Shown piece after piece: positions 11,319 through 22,188 of a stretch of DNA of 64,000 bases. The notes under the pieces were generated by a model. It was not told the origin of the DNA. It did no database searches and worked only from the letters and a program-made list of their open reading frames with translations. Each line of letters opens with the position of its first letter. The stretch's first letter is position 1. Source of the DNA: Ichthyophis bannanicus (taxonomy: Eukaryota; Chordata; Amphibia; Gymnophiona; Ichthyophiidae); NCBI GenBank assembly GCA_033557465.1, contig JAWIIG010000039.1:1426001-1490000 (forward strand), written 5' to 3'. Both the position numbers and the translations under genes were made by a program.

Positions 11319-12200
11319 AGTGTGAGAGCCAGAAGGGAAGGAATTAACAGTCCAAATTGCTGGCATTTGTACTGCATGTGCGTTGTGGGATGCTATGGGT
11401 ATTAGGTGACATCAGATGGAAGAAATGTGAAAAACACACACTTATCTACAGAGTATAGGAGAGAGAAGGCATAATTAGCATGGTTATGCCAGTTTGACAT
11501 GGGGCCTACTGAGGCCTAGTGTGAAACTGTCAGAATATCAGGTAACTAATAAGATATATTTTCTATATTTCTTAAAAAAATAGGGGATGGAAAAACAGAC
11601 CAGGTGGAAAGTTGAATAAGTTGGAAAAAGGGTCAGATAACAAGGAATAAATCTGACAAAGGCCTGAGCACATGTTTATATACAAGGCCATAAGGGTCAC
11701 AGGTCAGATATGACAGGACAAAAAAAGGAATGAAAGAGAAACTCCAGATGCCTGGAATCAAAAACAAAGGGACTATTTGGAAAGAAAACTATATAACAGG
11801 CCAGAACTTTTAAAGATTGGGAATTTACACCCCATTTTCTGAAGAAGGTGGTTTGTAAATTTCCACTGCATGTCTGCTAATGAGTGAGTAATGTGTCTGC
11901 TTTCTTTGTGAAAGGGTTTCCTTAGTTTATCTTTGAGTGTAGCTAGGAACCCATATATCCTTTTCTCACTGTCATATATCCTTCTCTTTCATTGTGTTAG
12001 GATCTGTGGATGGACAGGAAAACTCTTAATTACTTTATAGCTGTAAAATTGTAAGAAGGTGAGGGAATTCTCCAAGTTACTTTGTATTTAGCTAGTTTTG
12101 GTTGGGCTTCCTGTATGTTTGTTTCTGTGATATAAGAAAGAAATAAAGGATTTTTTTTGTAAGAAGAATCTGTGAGAATTTTGTGCCAGGTACAAGTATA
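11319..12200 (+). other. Possible LTR-like sequence, family unknown
   Basis: About 880 bp between CR1-B and unassigned DNA have LTR-like marks. The stretch begins TGTGAGAGCC, has a TATATAA box near 11789 and an AATAAA near 12139-12144 followed by a T-rich stretch, and has no coding frame. I cannot find a second copy, a convincing primer binding site or a target-site duplication in the window, so the assignment is weak. It could also be unique DNA with chance motifs. Confidence 0.3.
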
Positions 12201-12514
12201 ATCTGAATGAGGTGTGGTTTATTGGGAGGAGAAGGTAGGCCCTCCCTGTATGTAAGGTTTTGTTCCCCTCTAGCACGGAGGAGGAGGGGTGGCAATCTGC
12301 CTGGCCAATGGACTGGCCCCCCTTGTTCTGTACAATAGTCGATCTGTGGAGTTAGAGGTCCAACTGTAGATTTTTAGTGGTTTGCTCGTTCCTGAGGACT
12401 CTGTGAGGTGTCAGGATTGTCCTTGGGTGTTTTTGTTCGGCTTTTTACTATTTCAAATAACTTCCTTGGTTGGTTGGTCGAGGGGTTGATGTTCTAAATA
12501 AACAAAGTGTCCAT
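12201..12514. other. Unassigned DNA
   Basis: No coding frame, repeat tail or recognisable element could be supported in this stretch. Confidence 0.5.
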
Positions 12515-12640
12515 GGGATGGACCCTAAAATGAGTGACTGGATTAAAAACTAGTTGAATGGGAGGTGACAGAGGGTAGTAGTAAATGGAATTCCCTCTGA
12601 AGATATGGGCATTACCCAGTGGTGGTACCCTTGGCCATCA
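12515..12640 (+). mobile_element. Small CR1-type RT fragment
   Basis: The stretch translates with in-frame stops to SDWIKN, LNGR and QRVVVNGIPSE. These match the CR1 RT segment that precedes the GVPQGSVLGP motif elsewhere in this window. It is too short to assign to a subfamily. Confidence 0.5.
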
Positions 12641-12740
12641 TGAGGCTTCTCTTCAAAGAGGGGAGAGAAAACCACAAGGGGATAAATTTGAGAGTGCACA
12701 CACACACACACTTCTTCCCATAAAGAAATGCCCTTCCCAC

Positions 12741-13143
12741 TGGAATCCGAGCCATCATGAATCTTACCTTATTCAGAAAAGCACTAAAATATCATCTGTT
12801 CCAAATCCACTATCCTGAATCTAGCCCTGGAAAACATAGAAAGTGCCCCCTGACCCCCCTTCCTAACTGTTCCAACAATCTAACTCAACGGGAGAATGGT
12901 TAATCAGCCCACCCCCTGGTACAGATTTTTCAATGCCATCAAACCTGTTCCAACTATGAATACCCTGTAGCTCTGTAAAATGCACTGTATATAGTTTTTC
13001 CCAAGTTCTCCCCTAAGCTATTACCCTGTTCTCTGTAAGCGCATTGTGTCGTTGTTGCATTGTAGCATTGTTCTGTTCACTGTGAACCGCACTGATCTTT
13101 AATAGCGCGGTATATAAGAAATGTAAATAAATAAATAAATAAA
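12741..13143 (+). mobile_element. L2-type LINE 3' end
   Basis: An ORF2 C-terminal scrap (TLFRKALKYHLF) is followed by a 3' UTR. The UTR has a short stem formed by GAACCGCAC and GCGCGGTATA and an (AAAT)n tail at 13124-13143. The same stem-plus-tail design occurs at 34330-34380, 14970-15010 and, as a tail, in the SINEs of this window. Confidence 0.7.
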
Positions 13144-15013
13144 ACAGCACAAATCCCTGCAATACACTAAGCAGCAAATTATGCCAACATATATAAAGAA
13201 TGCATCACACTAACTTACTAAATAAGGCCGCGAACATCAACACCACAACCTCCCTACTGGATCCCTGCCCAGCCGCATGGGTCAAGGCAGCGAAGCAAGA
13301 AATTGCCCTACACGTCTTGCATATAGTAAACCTGTCACTCCAACAAGGAATCATGCCTACGCAACTTAAAAAATCCATCATAAGACCTATACTAAAAAAC
13401 AAAACACTCAACAAGGACGACCCAGCTTCTTACCGCCCAATATCCAGCATATCTTTCCTAGCAAAGATCATTGAAAAGGCAGTCCTACAACAAATACAAG
13501 ACCACCTGGACGACAATGAAACCCTAGATGATCAGCAATACGGGTTCAGGCAACATCATGGGGTTGAACCCTACTGATTGCACTACTAGACAACCTCCTC
13601 AAAGGCCTAGAAGACAAAAAGAAAATGTTTATACTCATATTTATTGACATCTCAGCAGCGTTCGATACAATACACCATGAAACCCTCATGAACAGAATTA
13701 AATCAATAGGAATATCGGGAACCCCCCTAAAATGGTTCTCATCATATATAACAAACAGAATGCAACAGGTACAGTTCAACGACGAAAAAGCAGAGGCATT
13801 CCCACAAACCCAAGGCATACCTCAAGGCTCTGCTCTCTCCTCACTCCTTTTCAACGTATATATGCAACCAATTTGCGAAACCTTCCAAAAGCACAAAATC
13901 AACTACCACATCTATGCAGAAGATATTATGCTGTACACACAACTTGATGCAAATAACCCAAATTACATCCAACTAGAAGAATGCCTAAGCGAGATGCAAA
14001 CCTGGTTACAACAAAACAACATGGCGATCAACCATAAAAAAACAGAGGTGATGTACATCTCCAGAAAACCAAATTTCAACCCCCCTGCAACTATCACCCT
14101 GTGCAACAATACCTACCAAACAAAGCAAGAAATAAAATATCTGGGGGTAACATTCGATAGCGACCTAAAGATGGAAAAACACCTCCGCATAACAAACAGG
14201 GCCATCTTCCACAAACTAAGAGTCATACAACCACTACGGAGCATTATTGAGCCTCATGATTTCAGGTCCGTTGCACAAGCTCTCATCATGCCGCACTTCA
14301 ACTACTGCAACGCCATTTTACAGGGCCTACCAAAGAAAACCCTAAACATAATGCAAATGGCACAGAATGTGGCGGCTAGAATCATTATGAAGAAACGTTT
14401 TGCTGAAGACATCACACCTGTGCTGATTGAGCTACACTGGCTCCCCATTACAGCTCGTATAAAATATAAAACACTAATAACCACATTCAAACTCATGCAT
14501 AACATAGCACCATCCTTCCTATCCAACCTAATCTGCACACAACCACCCAACAGAAGCAGAAGAACCACCAACTTAAACACCCTCCGCGTAACCGAAGATC
14601 TGTCAAAACCGGTACAAGTAACAGAGCATACTCATACACAGCACCGACACTGTGGAACCAACTGCCGCCTGAGCTACGAGCTAGCAAAGACCTGATGGAC
14701 TTTCGGAAAAAATTCAAGACTCACCTATTCCAGACTCAGTACAACTTGATTTAGTTGATGTGGCCTAAGCTGTGCCACCCAGAGAGCCAAAGATGTATAT
14801 ATCTAAAACTGTACATATGTAAATAACCCCTCCCTCCTTACGAAAAGAAACCCAATTACTTAATTACTGTGTGTTGTGCTCACCCTACGAATCACCTTGT
14901 ATATACCACAAATTTGTCTATCCTGATTAGACAGTTTCCAATATGTAATCTAATTCCGCTACTGATCGCTGGAAGTAGCGGTATACAAATGTACGCTAAA
15001 TAAAATAAATAAA
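13144..15013 (+). mobile_element. L2-B LINE, 5'-truncated
   Basis: A second L2 subfamily is A-rich on the plus strand. It runs from the RT N-terminal part to a tail (TAAATAAAATAAATAAA, ending about 15013) preceded by a GCTGG...GCGGTATACAAA stem. It lies directly behind the previous L2 tail, and a DIRS terminus begins at about 15015. Confidence 0.8.
13200..14760 (+). pseudogene. L2-B reverse transcriptase, active site altered
   Basis: The frame 13200-13577 holds the RT N-terminal fingers (IIRPILKNKTLN, DPASYRPISSISFL, DDQQYGFRQ). After a frameshift near 13570 the frame 13625-14695 continues with IDISAAFDTIHH, GIPQGSALSSLLFN and the thumb/C-terminal region (IELHWLPITARI). The active site reads IYAEDIMLYT, so the first Asp of the usual [YF]xDD pair is Glu. 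That change alone is expected to abolish or cripple polymerase activity. A frameshift near 14600 breaks the C terminus. Confidence 0.85.
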
Positions 15014-15171
15014 GTCACTTACCTGTAACGGAGGTTCTCCATAGACAGCAGAGGAGTGCAACCACCCTTGCAGGTGAAGTTCAGGGAATGGATCTTGAGT
15101 GCAGAGTTAGCTTCATGTAGAAGCCTTTTTTAAATTTTACTTTTTAAGTTATTTATTTATTTATTATACTA

Positions 15172-15530
15172 CTGAACATAGTAACACAGTATATGACTAC
15201 AGATAAAAACCATCATGATCCATCTAGTCTGCTCAGCAAGGTGGCGTCACTCCATGCAGGTCAACCCTCCCCATGCTTTGCTTAGGGGTGTATCCACTGC
15301 TCTATTCAGATCACCCCTATTTGTTGAGATAGCAGAGACAGTTAGGGTTATTTTGATTTTATCCTGTTGCTATAAAGGGATCCACATTATCTATCCTTTG
15401 TGTGGGAGTTGCCTCCTGACACTCAGTGAATCAGTCTTTTCCAGAGCTTTAAGAAGTTGAGGCAAGATAAAAATTGGGGGATTGGAGAGTGGGAAAAGTG
15501 TTACATGTAAGAAAATACACTTTCTCCGTG
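15172..15530 (-). mobile_element. CR1 3'-end fragment
   Basis: A stretch starting ACATAGTAACACAGTATATGAC and containing CATCTAGTCTGCTCAGCAAG looks like a CR1 3' UTR on the minus strand, diverged from the CR1-A and CR1-B tails here. It sits where DIRS #3 should have its recombinase. Confidence 0.45.
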
Positions 15531-15534
15531 GACT

Positions 15535-15965
15535 ACTATTACTTATTTGTATAGTGCTTAAGGCTTACACAGCATTGTAAATATTCAAATGAGAGACTGT
15601 CCCTGCTCACTAGAGCTTACAATCTATGCAAGACAAATGCAACAAACAGGGGACAAGAGAGTTTTAACACTCACAGGTGATAAACAGGAGAGTAAAGGGT
15701 CAGAATCCAAAAGCAGCCTTGAACATATGGACTTTTTTGCCTGGATTTGAAAAGGACTATAGATGGAGCCTACGCACCAACTCAGGTAGTCTGTTCCAAG
15801 CATATGGTACAGCAAAGTAGAATGAGCAAAGTTTGGACTTGGCAGTGAAGGAGGAGAGCATAGATAAAAGGGATTTGCCCGATGAGTGGCAGTCCCGAGA
15901 AGGGGTGTAGGGAGAGAGAAGAGAGGAGAGGTAATGAAGAGCAGTAAAATGAATGTCTGCAGAGC
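15535..15965 (-). mobile_element. L2 3'-end fragment
   Basis: This is the reverse complement of an L2 end. The 3' UTR is at 15535-15640 (containing CCTGCTCACTAGAGCTTACA) and an ORF2 C terminus lies in 15968-15624 (HSTLLYHMLGTDYLSW, FQIQAKKSICSRL). It is inserted within DIRS #3. Confidence 0.65.
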
Positions 15966-17881
15966 CAAAGAGATTGATTATTGGAATACCACATTTTTTC
16001 GAAGGTGCTCGTCACTACAGTGGAGTTGAGCGACCATTCATGGGGTTGTAGCTGTCTACTTAAGATAACTGCCAACTGGTTGAAATCTCCTGGAAAGTAA
16101 GTAGCCTGGATTGTGACATTGTCTATAGCCGAAGGGCTTCCCTGGAAAGGGACAGGGAACCTGAATCCCCCTGTTTATATACAACATGGCAAACAATCTC
16201 CATGCAAAACTGAAGAATCATGTTTTTCAAGCAGGGAGTGAAGATTTTGAGACTGTAGAGAACTGCTCAAAGCTCCACTTGGTTGATGTGGCAGAGACAC
16301 TTCGTCAGAGAACACAACCTTTGTGTATGAAGAGAACCAAGTTGCACTAGAAGGGGCAACCCACTGATAAATTGATGTGTAGGACCCACTAAATGATATC
16401 ACTTCTGAGACTATTGGAGATGGGAATCCTCGTGGAGAGGGAGTGCAGTATCAAGTTCCAAAATTTATTGAGATGCAATTGAAGTGATCTCATTCTCCAT
16501 GTGACATTTGGAATTACTTGGATCGATGCAGCCATATGGCCTAGAAGTTGCAAAATTCTTCTCACTGTGGGCCTTTGTGCCACAGATAGGGTTTGAGTCA
16601 ACAGCATTGTGGATCACATTATGACTATCCATAGTAGTATGGATATTGAGATCAGCTCCAATAAAACATAACTGCTGAGTTGGAGTGAGATTGGACTTGT
16701 AGTTGATGAGAAAGCCAAGACTCTAGAGAAGGATGGTGGCAGTCGGAGCTGAGGTAACAATTGGAGGATCCTTTCCTGTGACTAAGGTAGAGAAAAACAA
16801 AATGCCCTTGCTTGTGAGATGGGTTGCCACTACCACAAGGCACTTTGTGAAGACTCAGGGAGCTGAGGACAGACCAAAGGGAAAGACTCGATACTGGTAG
16901 TGAAATTCTAAAAAAGCAAAATGGAGACATTTATAATGGGATGAATGAATTGGGATATGTGTATAAGCATCCTACAGTTTTAGGGATGCAAATCAATCTC
17001 TTTTGCAAATGAGACACAAAATGGTGGCTGGAGTATTCATTTTGAATTTTTTTTTTTTTTTAAGATAAAGATTATCTGAGGTCTAGGATGGGTCATAGTC
17101 ATCCTGTTCCTTCTCCTCCCCCCACCCCGTGTTTTTATTGGAATGAGAAAGAATGGTGAATAGAAACCTCGTTCACACTGAGAAGCAGAGATGGATTCTA
17201 CATCCCTTGCCTCCAGTAAGTCTTGGAGCTCTTTTTGAAAAATGATGGAGTTCTGCTGGGTGGAAGGGTACTTTCATAGCAATGGTGTCAATGGAGGGAG
17301 GCTCGAGAACTGGAGATAGCCCTGATTCACAATGGTGAGGACTCATTGATCAGAGGTGATGGCTGGCCAGTTATTTCTGGAGGATGTTAGTATGCCCTCC
17401 AACTGGTAGATAGTCAAAAAGAAGGATTCTGTTTGATGGGGGGGCACCAGCTGCACTGGTTACTGCTTGCACACCCTGGGTCTCTGATGTGGCATATAAG
17501 CTGGAGAAGTCTGACATTGAGGAGTGGATCTCAGATATGGCTGGTAGTGATAATGGGTGGAAGTGCTGGACGTTGAGAATAAGGTTTTCTAAATAAGCAG
17601 TTCAAGTCTTCCGGTACCGCGAACGAGTTTCAAGAGTGAAATGGAGAACTCTGACTGTGGAACAATTATCCTTCATTTGAATAACAGTGTCCTCAACCTT
17701 GGCACCAAAAGGTGTTGTCATACAAGGGGCATCAGCAAAGCAGTCAAGATTGTCCTTGTGAAGTCCTGACAATTGTAGTCATGCTGTTTTTCTTGCTGCA
17801 ATGGCTACTGTTGCCAAGCAAGTGGTTATATCATAGGCATCATAGGTCGCTTGCAACAGGTGATAGGAACATTCTTGTTTA

Positions 17882-17999
17882 GCAAGATGGTAACTGCTAG
17901 GTACATATGACCTAGATTGGCCACTGTTGGAAACAGGATACTGGGCTTGATTGACCTTGGTCTGACGCAGTATGGCATATCTTATGTTATGTTCTTATG
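17882..17999 (+). mobile_element. CR1-B 3' end, short
   Basis: The sequence GGTAACTGCTAGGTACATATG and the following CTAGATTGGCCACTGTTGG string match the CR1-B 3' UTR at 43600-43716, and it ends in the same TTATGTTCTTATG tail. It is a severely 5'-truncated plus-strand insertion at the right side of DIRS #3. Confidence 0.85.
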
Positions 18000-18074
18000 A
18001 CTGTAAGATTACAAGCTGAAGTATATTTGCATATTATTATCTATTGCATGTGTCTCAGTGTCTATGGGGCCCAT

Positions 18075-18290
18075 ATCATTACTACTACTACTTATTTATA
18101 TAGTGCTACTAGGCATATGCAGTGCTGTACATATACGAGGTAGATGTAAGAAACAGTCCCTGCTCATTAGAGCTTACAATCTAATCAAGATGAAGAACAT
18201 CACAAAACCCGTGACTAAAGTATGGTAAGATACACATAAATGGTGAACACGAGAGTGAGGGGCATGAAATCCAAAAGCAATTATAATCTC
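18075..18290 (-). mobile_element. L2 3'-end fragment
   Basis: The reverse complement matches the 3' UTR of L2-A: (AGT)n-type tail at 18078-18090, then an AGCACTATATAAA-like string, then the ATTGTAAGCTCTAATGAGCAGG string. Confidence 0.75.
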
Positions 18291-18319
18291 ATTCATGTGA
18301 AGAATCCACCGTACTAGGT

Positions 18320-18716
18320 GCTTGTGCCAACCTAATGCAGTACCCCATAAAGAATGTCCCCATTGCAGGAGGGTTGAGGAGACTACCTCCTACTTCTCCC
18401 TCTCCTCCAGGGCCATGAAGTCACTCTTGATATGTTTAGATGGATACCTAGCAGTGTCACTTGTATCAACATGGAGGGGCAGCAGAAACCTTCCATATCA
18501 TCTCAGATTTTGGAACCTTGCAGACAGCGCACCTCCTAGGACATCATGTCTGGCTGGCAAATGGACACCTCTGTACCCCTCAGAAGGGAGTCACCAATCA
18601 TGACTAACTTCCACTTCCTAGTTGTGACTGATTTACTAATGTTTGGGTTTTGAGCTCCTGTTCTCCAATTCCTCCTGCTTCAGGGAAATTTTCAATTTCT
18701 CTATTTTCTGGGCTGG
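18320..18716 (-). pseudogene. CR1-C ORF1 (esterase) fragment 1
   Basis: On the minus strand this aligns with the CR1-A ORF1 esterase region (26129-26700). Shared plus-strand strings include GCCATGAAGTCACT, CAGATTTTGGAACC and CCCCTCAGAAG. The copy has stops and is clearly more diverged than CR1-A, so I treat it as a separate, older element, CR1-C. It is cut by DIRS #2 and continues at 29996. Confidence 0.75.
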
Positions 18717-18962
18717 GTTACTCACCTGTAACAGGTGTTCTCCAGGGACAGCAGGAATCAGTCCTCACGTATGGGTGACGTCGGCACTGATGGAGCCCAC
18801 GCGGAGCATTTCCCCAGCTTTCAAAGAAAGCCTTTGGAAATGCCACCACGCATGCGTGGTCCCCTTCCTGCCCAAGGTTGCCATCTTACTCAGTCAGGTG
18901 CCATAGCTAGAGCCCCACCAAGAAGATGGCAAAAAGGAATAACAACAAAGGTGGAGGGAGGG

Positions 18963-19052
18963 TTGTGAGGACCGATACCTACTGTCTCTGGAGAACACCT
19001 GTTACAGATGAGTAGCTACGCTTTCTCCAGGAACAAGCAGGAAGTCAGTCCT
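18963..19052 (-). repeat. DIRS #2 internal complementary region
   Basis: GTGAGGACCGATACCTACTG, then CTGGAGAACACCTGTTACAG, then TTTCTCCAGGAACAAGCAGG and CACATTTGAG. Its second half carries GGAACAAGC and CACATTT, the same variants as the right terminus of this element (29940-29995) rather than those of DIRS #1. Confidence 0.82.
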
Positions 19053-19212
19053 CACATTTGAGACTCCCTAGCTACAGGCAATGGAGGACCTGAAGGAAAA
19101 AAGCATGGCAGAGCTGTGAGCAGTCACTGTGAAAACCGAAGGCAGCCCAAAGACCCTGGGTCCATGGATGGCAACGCTCCCTGTAGCTGGAACAAGAAGG
19201 GTCAGAGGGCAG

Positions 19213-20270
19213 GAGTTGCTTAAACCCCAAACAGATTACGGAGTACGGCCTGGTCAAAGGTGCTGTCCCAACAGGACTCCCTCTCCAGGCAGTAATGCAC
19301 TGCAAAGGTGTGACCGGAGGACCAGGTAGTGGCCTGACAGATGTCTGCCAGTGGCACTGAGCGCAGGCTAATGACCAACTTCACCATCGCTCTGACACTG
19401 TGCGCTGTGACTCGGTGGGTCCAGGGGAAGCACAGCCTGGGCCAAGGCAATACAGTCCACCACCCAGATTGACAAATTTCGCTTGGTGACCCACCAGCCC
19501 CAAGTGGCTGGGGTCATAAGAGACGAAGAGCTGCACAGATCTGTGGTGGTCTCAAGTCCGCTGAAGGTTGAAGGAGAGAGCCCTCTTACAGTCCAGAATG
19601 TGGAGAATCACCGAAGCCCAGTCGGCGTAGTGCTTCAGGGACAAGGTGGGCAGCACTATCTCTTGGTTGAGATGAAAGTCCAAGAGAACCTTTAAGAGGA
19701 ACTTGGGGTGAGCACGCAGGACCACCCTGTTCCTGTAGAACCTCATATACGGTGCCTCGGCCATCAGCGCTTGGAGTTCATTGACTCTCCAGGCGGAGAT
19801 GAGAGCCACCAGGAAGGCCACCTTCCATGACAGGTGCCGCAGTGAGCAGTTAGCCATGGGCTCAAAGGGGGGCTTGGTGAGTTGCGTAAGGACTGCATTG
19901 AGGTCCCATTCTGCAGACGGAGGGTAGATGGGGGGCCTGGAAAGGAGCAGGCCCTGCATGAAGCAGGAAACCAGTGGTTTCCCCGAGAAGTGTTTTCTCT
20001 CGATGGTCTAGTGGTTTGCTGAGATGGCACTCAGGCGAACCCTGACAGAGTTTGATTTCAGCCCAGCTTGCGAGAAGTGGAGAAGGTACTGCACGAATAA
20101 TCGGGAAGGAGAGGAAAACGGGTCAGCTTGGATCTGCGAACATCACACCCAGAACCAGCGCCACTTGAAGGCATATGGCCGCTGGGTCGAATCCTTTTGT
20201 GAGGCCAGAAGAATGTCCTCGATTTCCATGGGGAGATGGTAAGAGGCTAGGGCGACTGCTCAGCTGCCAA
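19213..20270 (-). pseudogene. DIRS #2 tyrosine recombinase, broken
   Basis: Fragments in three frames align with the intact recombinase of DIRS #1: APYMRFYRNRVVLRAHPKFL (19959-19552) for the core and PLADICQATTWSSGHTFAVH (19450-19220) for the C terminus. The latter includes the region of the nucleophilic Tyr in VHYCLERES. These enzymes integrate circular DNA by strand exchange rather than by a DDE integrase. Stops and frameshifts separate the parts. Confidence 0.82.
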
Positions 20271-20289
20271 GCTGTAAGGGAAAGAGACC

Positions 20290-21817
20290 TCAAATTGGGG
20301 TGAAGCAGCAGCTAAGTCCAAAAGAAGAACCGGGGGCTTTGCCGAGAGAAAGAATAACAAAGGGAACCATGGTAGCCTGGGCCATGAGGATCACTGAGGC
20401 CCTGTCCCAATGGATCTTGAGAAGAGTCCGAGCAATGAGTGGCGTGGGGGAAAGGCATACAACAGGACGGTGGTCCATGACAGGAGGAAGGCATCCAGAG
20501 CCACCCCACCCAGGTGAAGGAGGGGGCCACAGAACCATAGGAGCTGCGAGTTCACAGGGCTGGAAAAAGAGGTCCAGATCTGGAGTACCCCAACGCTGGA
20601 AGAGCCGTTGCGCTATCCGGGGACACAGGCGCCACTTGTGGAGCTGGAGGACCCTGCTTAATCGGTCTGCCGAGGCGTTCTCCTGGCCCGGGAGATAAGA
20701 GGCTCGGAGGGTGATGCTCAGTCTCACTGCAAAGGAGCACAGGGCGATCGCCTCCAGGCAGAGGCTGTAAAGTGCTGGTGCCCCCTTGTTTGTTCACGTA
20801 GAATATCGCAACCTGGTTGTCTGTCTGGACAAGCACCGCTTGATGCTGCAGGCGGGGCTGGAAAACCTTGAGCATGAGGAGGACTGCCCTGAGCTCCAGT
20901 AGATTGATCTGTTGCCGAGTCTCCTCAGGGGACCAAGTCCCTTGCGTGGGCAGTTCCTCGCAGTGGGCTCCCCAGCCTAAAAGGGAGGCATCCATCGTCA
21001 AGACCATCTGATGCATCGGGGTCTGGAAGTGCACGACTCTGAGCAGGTTCCGTGCATCCGGCCACAAGGTCAGGGATTCTGTCAGGTAGGGTGTGACTGA
21101 GACAGGGTCTCAAAGTCGGCCTGTCGCTTGGGTCCACTGTGCTGCCCGCATGTTGAAGCAGGCGTTGGGTATGACATGAACCGTGGAGACTATGTGGCCG
21201 AGAAGGCATTGACTGAGCAGAGTCACGCTGCGACGTTGCACGTCGAACACCAGAGACACGAGGCAGTCTGCCTTGTCTTGGGGCAGGAAGACCATGGCCT
21301 CCTGAGTGTCCAAGTGGGCCCCGATGAACTCCAGGGGTAACGCCGGAGACAGGTGGGATTTTGGGCAGATGACCACGAATCCCAGGTGCTCTAGAAGGTG
21401 AATGGTGTGGTCTGTAGCCCGCCGATCTACGGAGGCCATACCCCCAGTCACGAGCCAGTTGTCTAGCTAAGGATAGACGAAGGTGCCCTACAATCTGAGG
21501 TGGGCCACTGCCACAGCCAGACATTTTATGAAGACCGACGGGGCGGACGCGAGGCCGAAGGGGAGCACCTTGTACTGGTAGTGGTTCCCCTGTACCATGA
21601 AGCGGAGGTACCTTCTGTGCTTGGGCTGGACAAGGATGTGAGTATAAGCATCCTTTAAGTCCAAGGATCAAAGCCAGTCGCCCTGCTGGAGGTAGGGTAG
21701 CAGTGTTCCAAGGGAGAGCATCTTAAACTTCTCTCATACCAGGAACTTGTTTAGGTTCCACAGATGGAGGCTGGGTCGGAGACCCCTTGTTCTCTTCGGG
21801 ACGAGGAAGTATTGTGA
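20290..21817 (-). pseudogene. DIRS #2 reverse transcriptase and RNase H, broken
   Basis: Right to left: YFLVPKRT and NLNKFLV near 21810-21730, the RT core, then LLSQCLLGHIVSTVHVIPN (21451-21110), RNase H with TMDASLLGWGAHCEEL (21067-20552) and VQTDNQVAIFYVNKQGG, then the distal part LLHKWRLCPR. The opposite-register frame 21671-20925 is also open for 248 codons; it corresponds to the recombinase ORF frame of DIRS #1. CR1-A splits the RT just upstream of YFLVPKRT. Confidence 0.85.
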
Positions 21818-21883
21818 GTAGAAACATAGAAACACGACAAAAGAAAAAGACGACATGGCCTATCTGTCCTTCCATATCAACAA

Positions 21884-22188
21884 CTACAACAGTCCCCTTT
21901 TTTCCTTTAGAGATCCTCTGTGTTTGTCCCATGCTTTTTTGAATTCAGTTACTGTCCTCATCTCTACCACCTCCACTGGGAGACTATTCCATGGATCAAC
22001 CACTCTTTCCATAAAGAAATATTTTCGCATATCACTCCTGAATCTATCCCCCTTCACCCTCATCCCATGTCCCCTCGTAGCAGAGCTTGCTTTCAATCGA
22101 AAGAGGCTCTCCCCCTGAACATTTATGCCACAGAGGTATTCAAACATCTCAATCATATCACCTCTATCCCGCCTTTCCTCTAAGGTGT
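21884..22188 (-). pseudogene. CR1-A ORF2 C terminus beyond LTR insertion
   Basis: This holds the final ORF2 segment (LEERRDRGDMIEMFEYL, RSDMRKYFFMERVVDPW, FKKAWDKHRGSLKEKRG). It was originally continuous with the sequence at 23607. The LTR-like insertion at 22189-23602 separates the two halves at the codons for NMYT/LEERR. Confidence 0.85.

Larger units (their letters stand above)
15015..18000 (-). mobile_element. DIRS #3, decayed, with other insertions
   Basis: The left terminus (CTTACCTGTAACGGAGGTTCTCC at 15022-15044) resembles the DIRS ends at 18717, 53249 and 62011. Reading right to left, a gag-like part (17140-17870), RT (17100-16390; QYRVFPFGLSSAPRVFTKCL and LLGHMAASIQVIPN) and RNase H-distal segment (16110-15970; QLQPHEWSLNS) follow in the order of the intact DIRS #1. 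The tyrosine recombinase is missing; CR1 and L2 debris occupies its place. Stops and frameshifts are dense, so this is the oldest DIRS copy here. Confidence 0.7.

Noticed and set aside
12698..12711. (CA)n run, with a similar one at 40890-40912
   Set aside because: Ordinary microsatellites. The second is in the L1-A 3' UTR.
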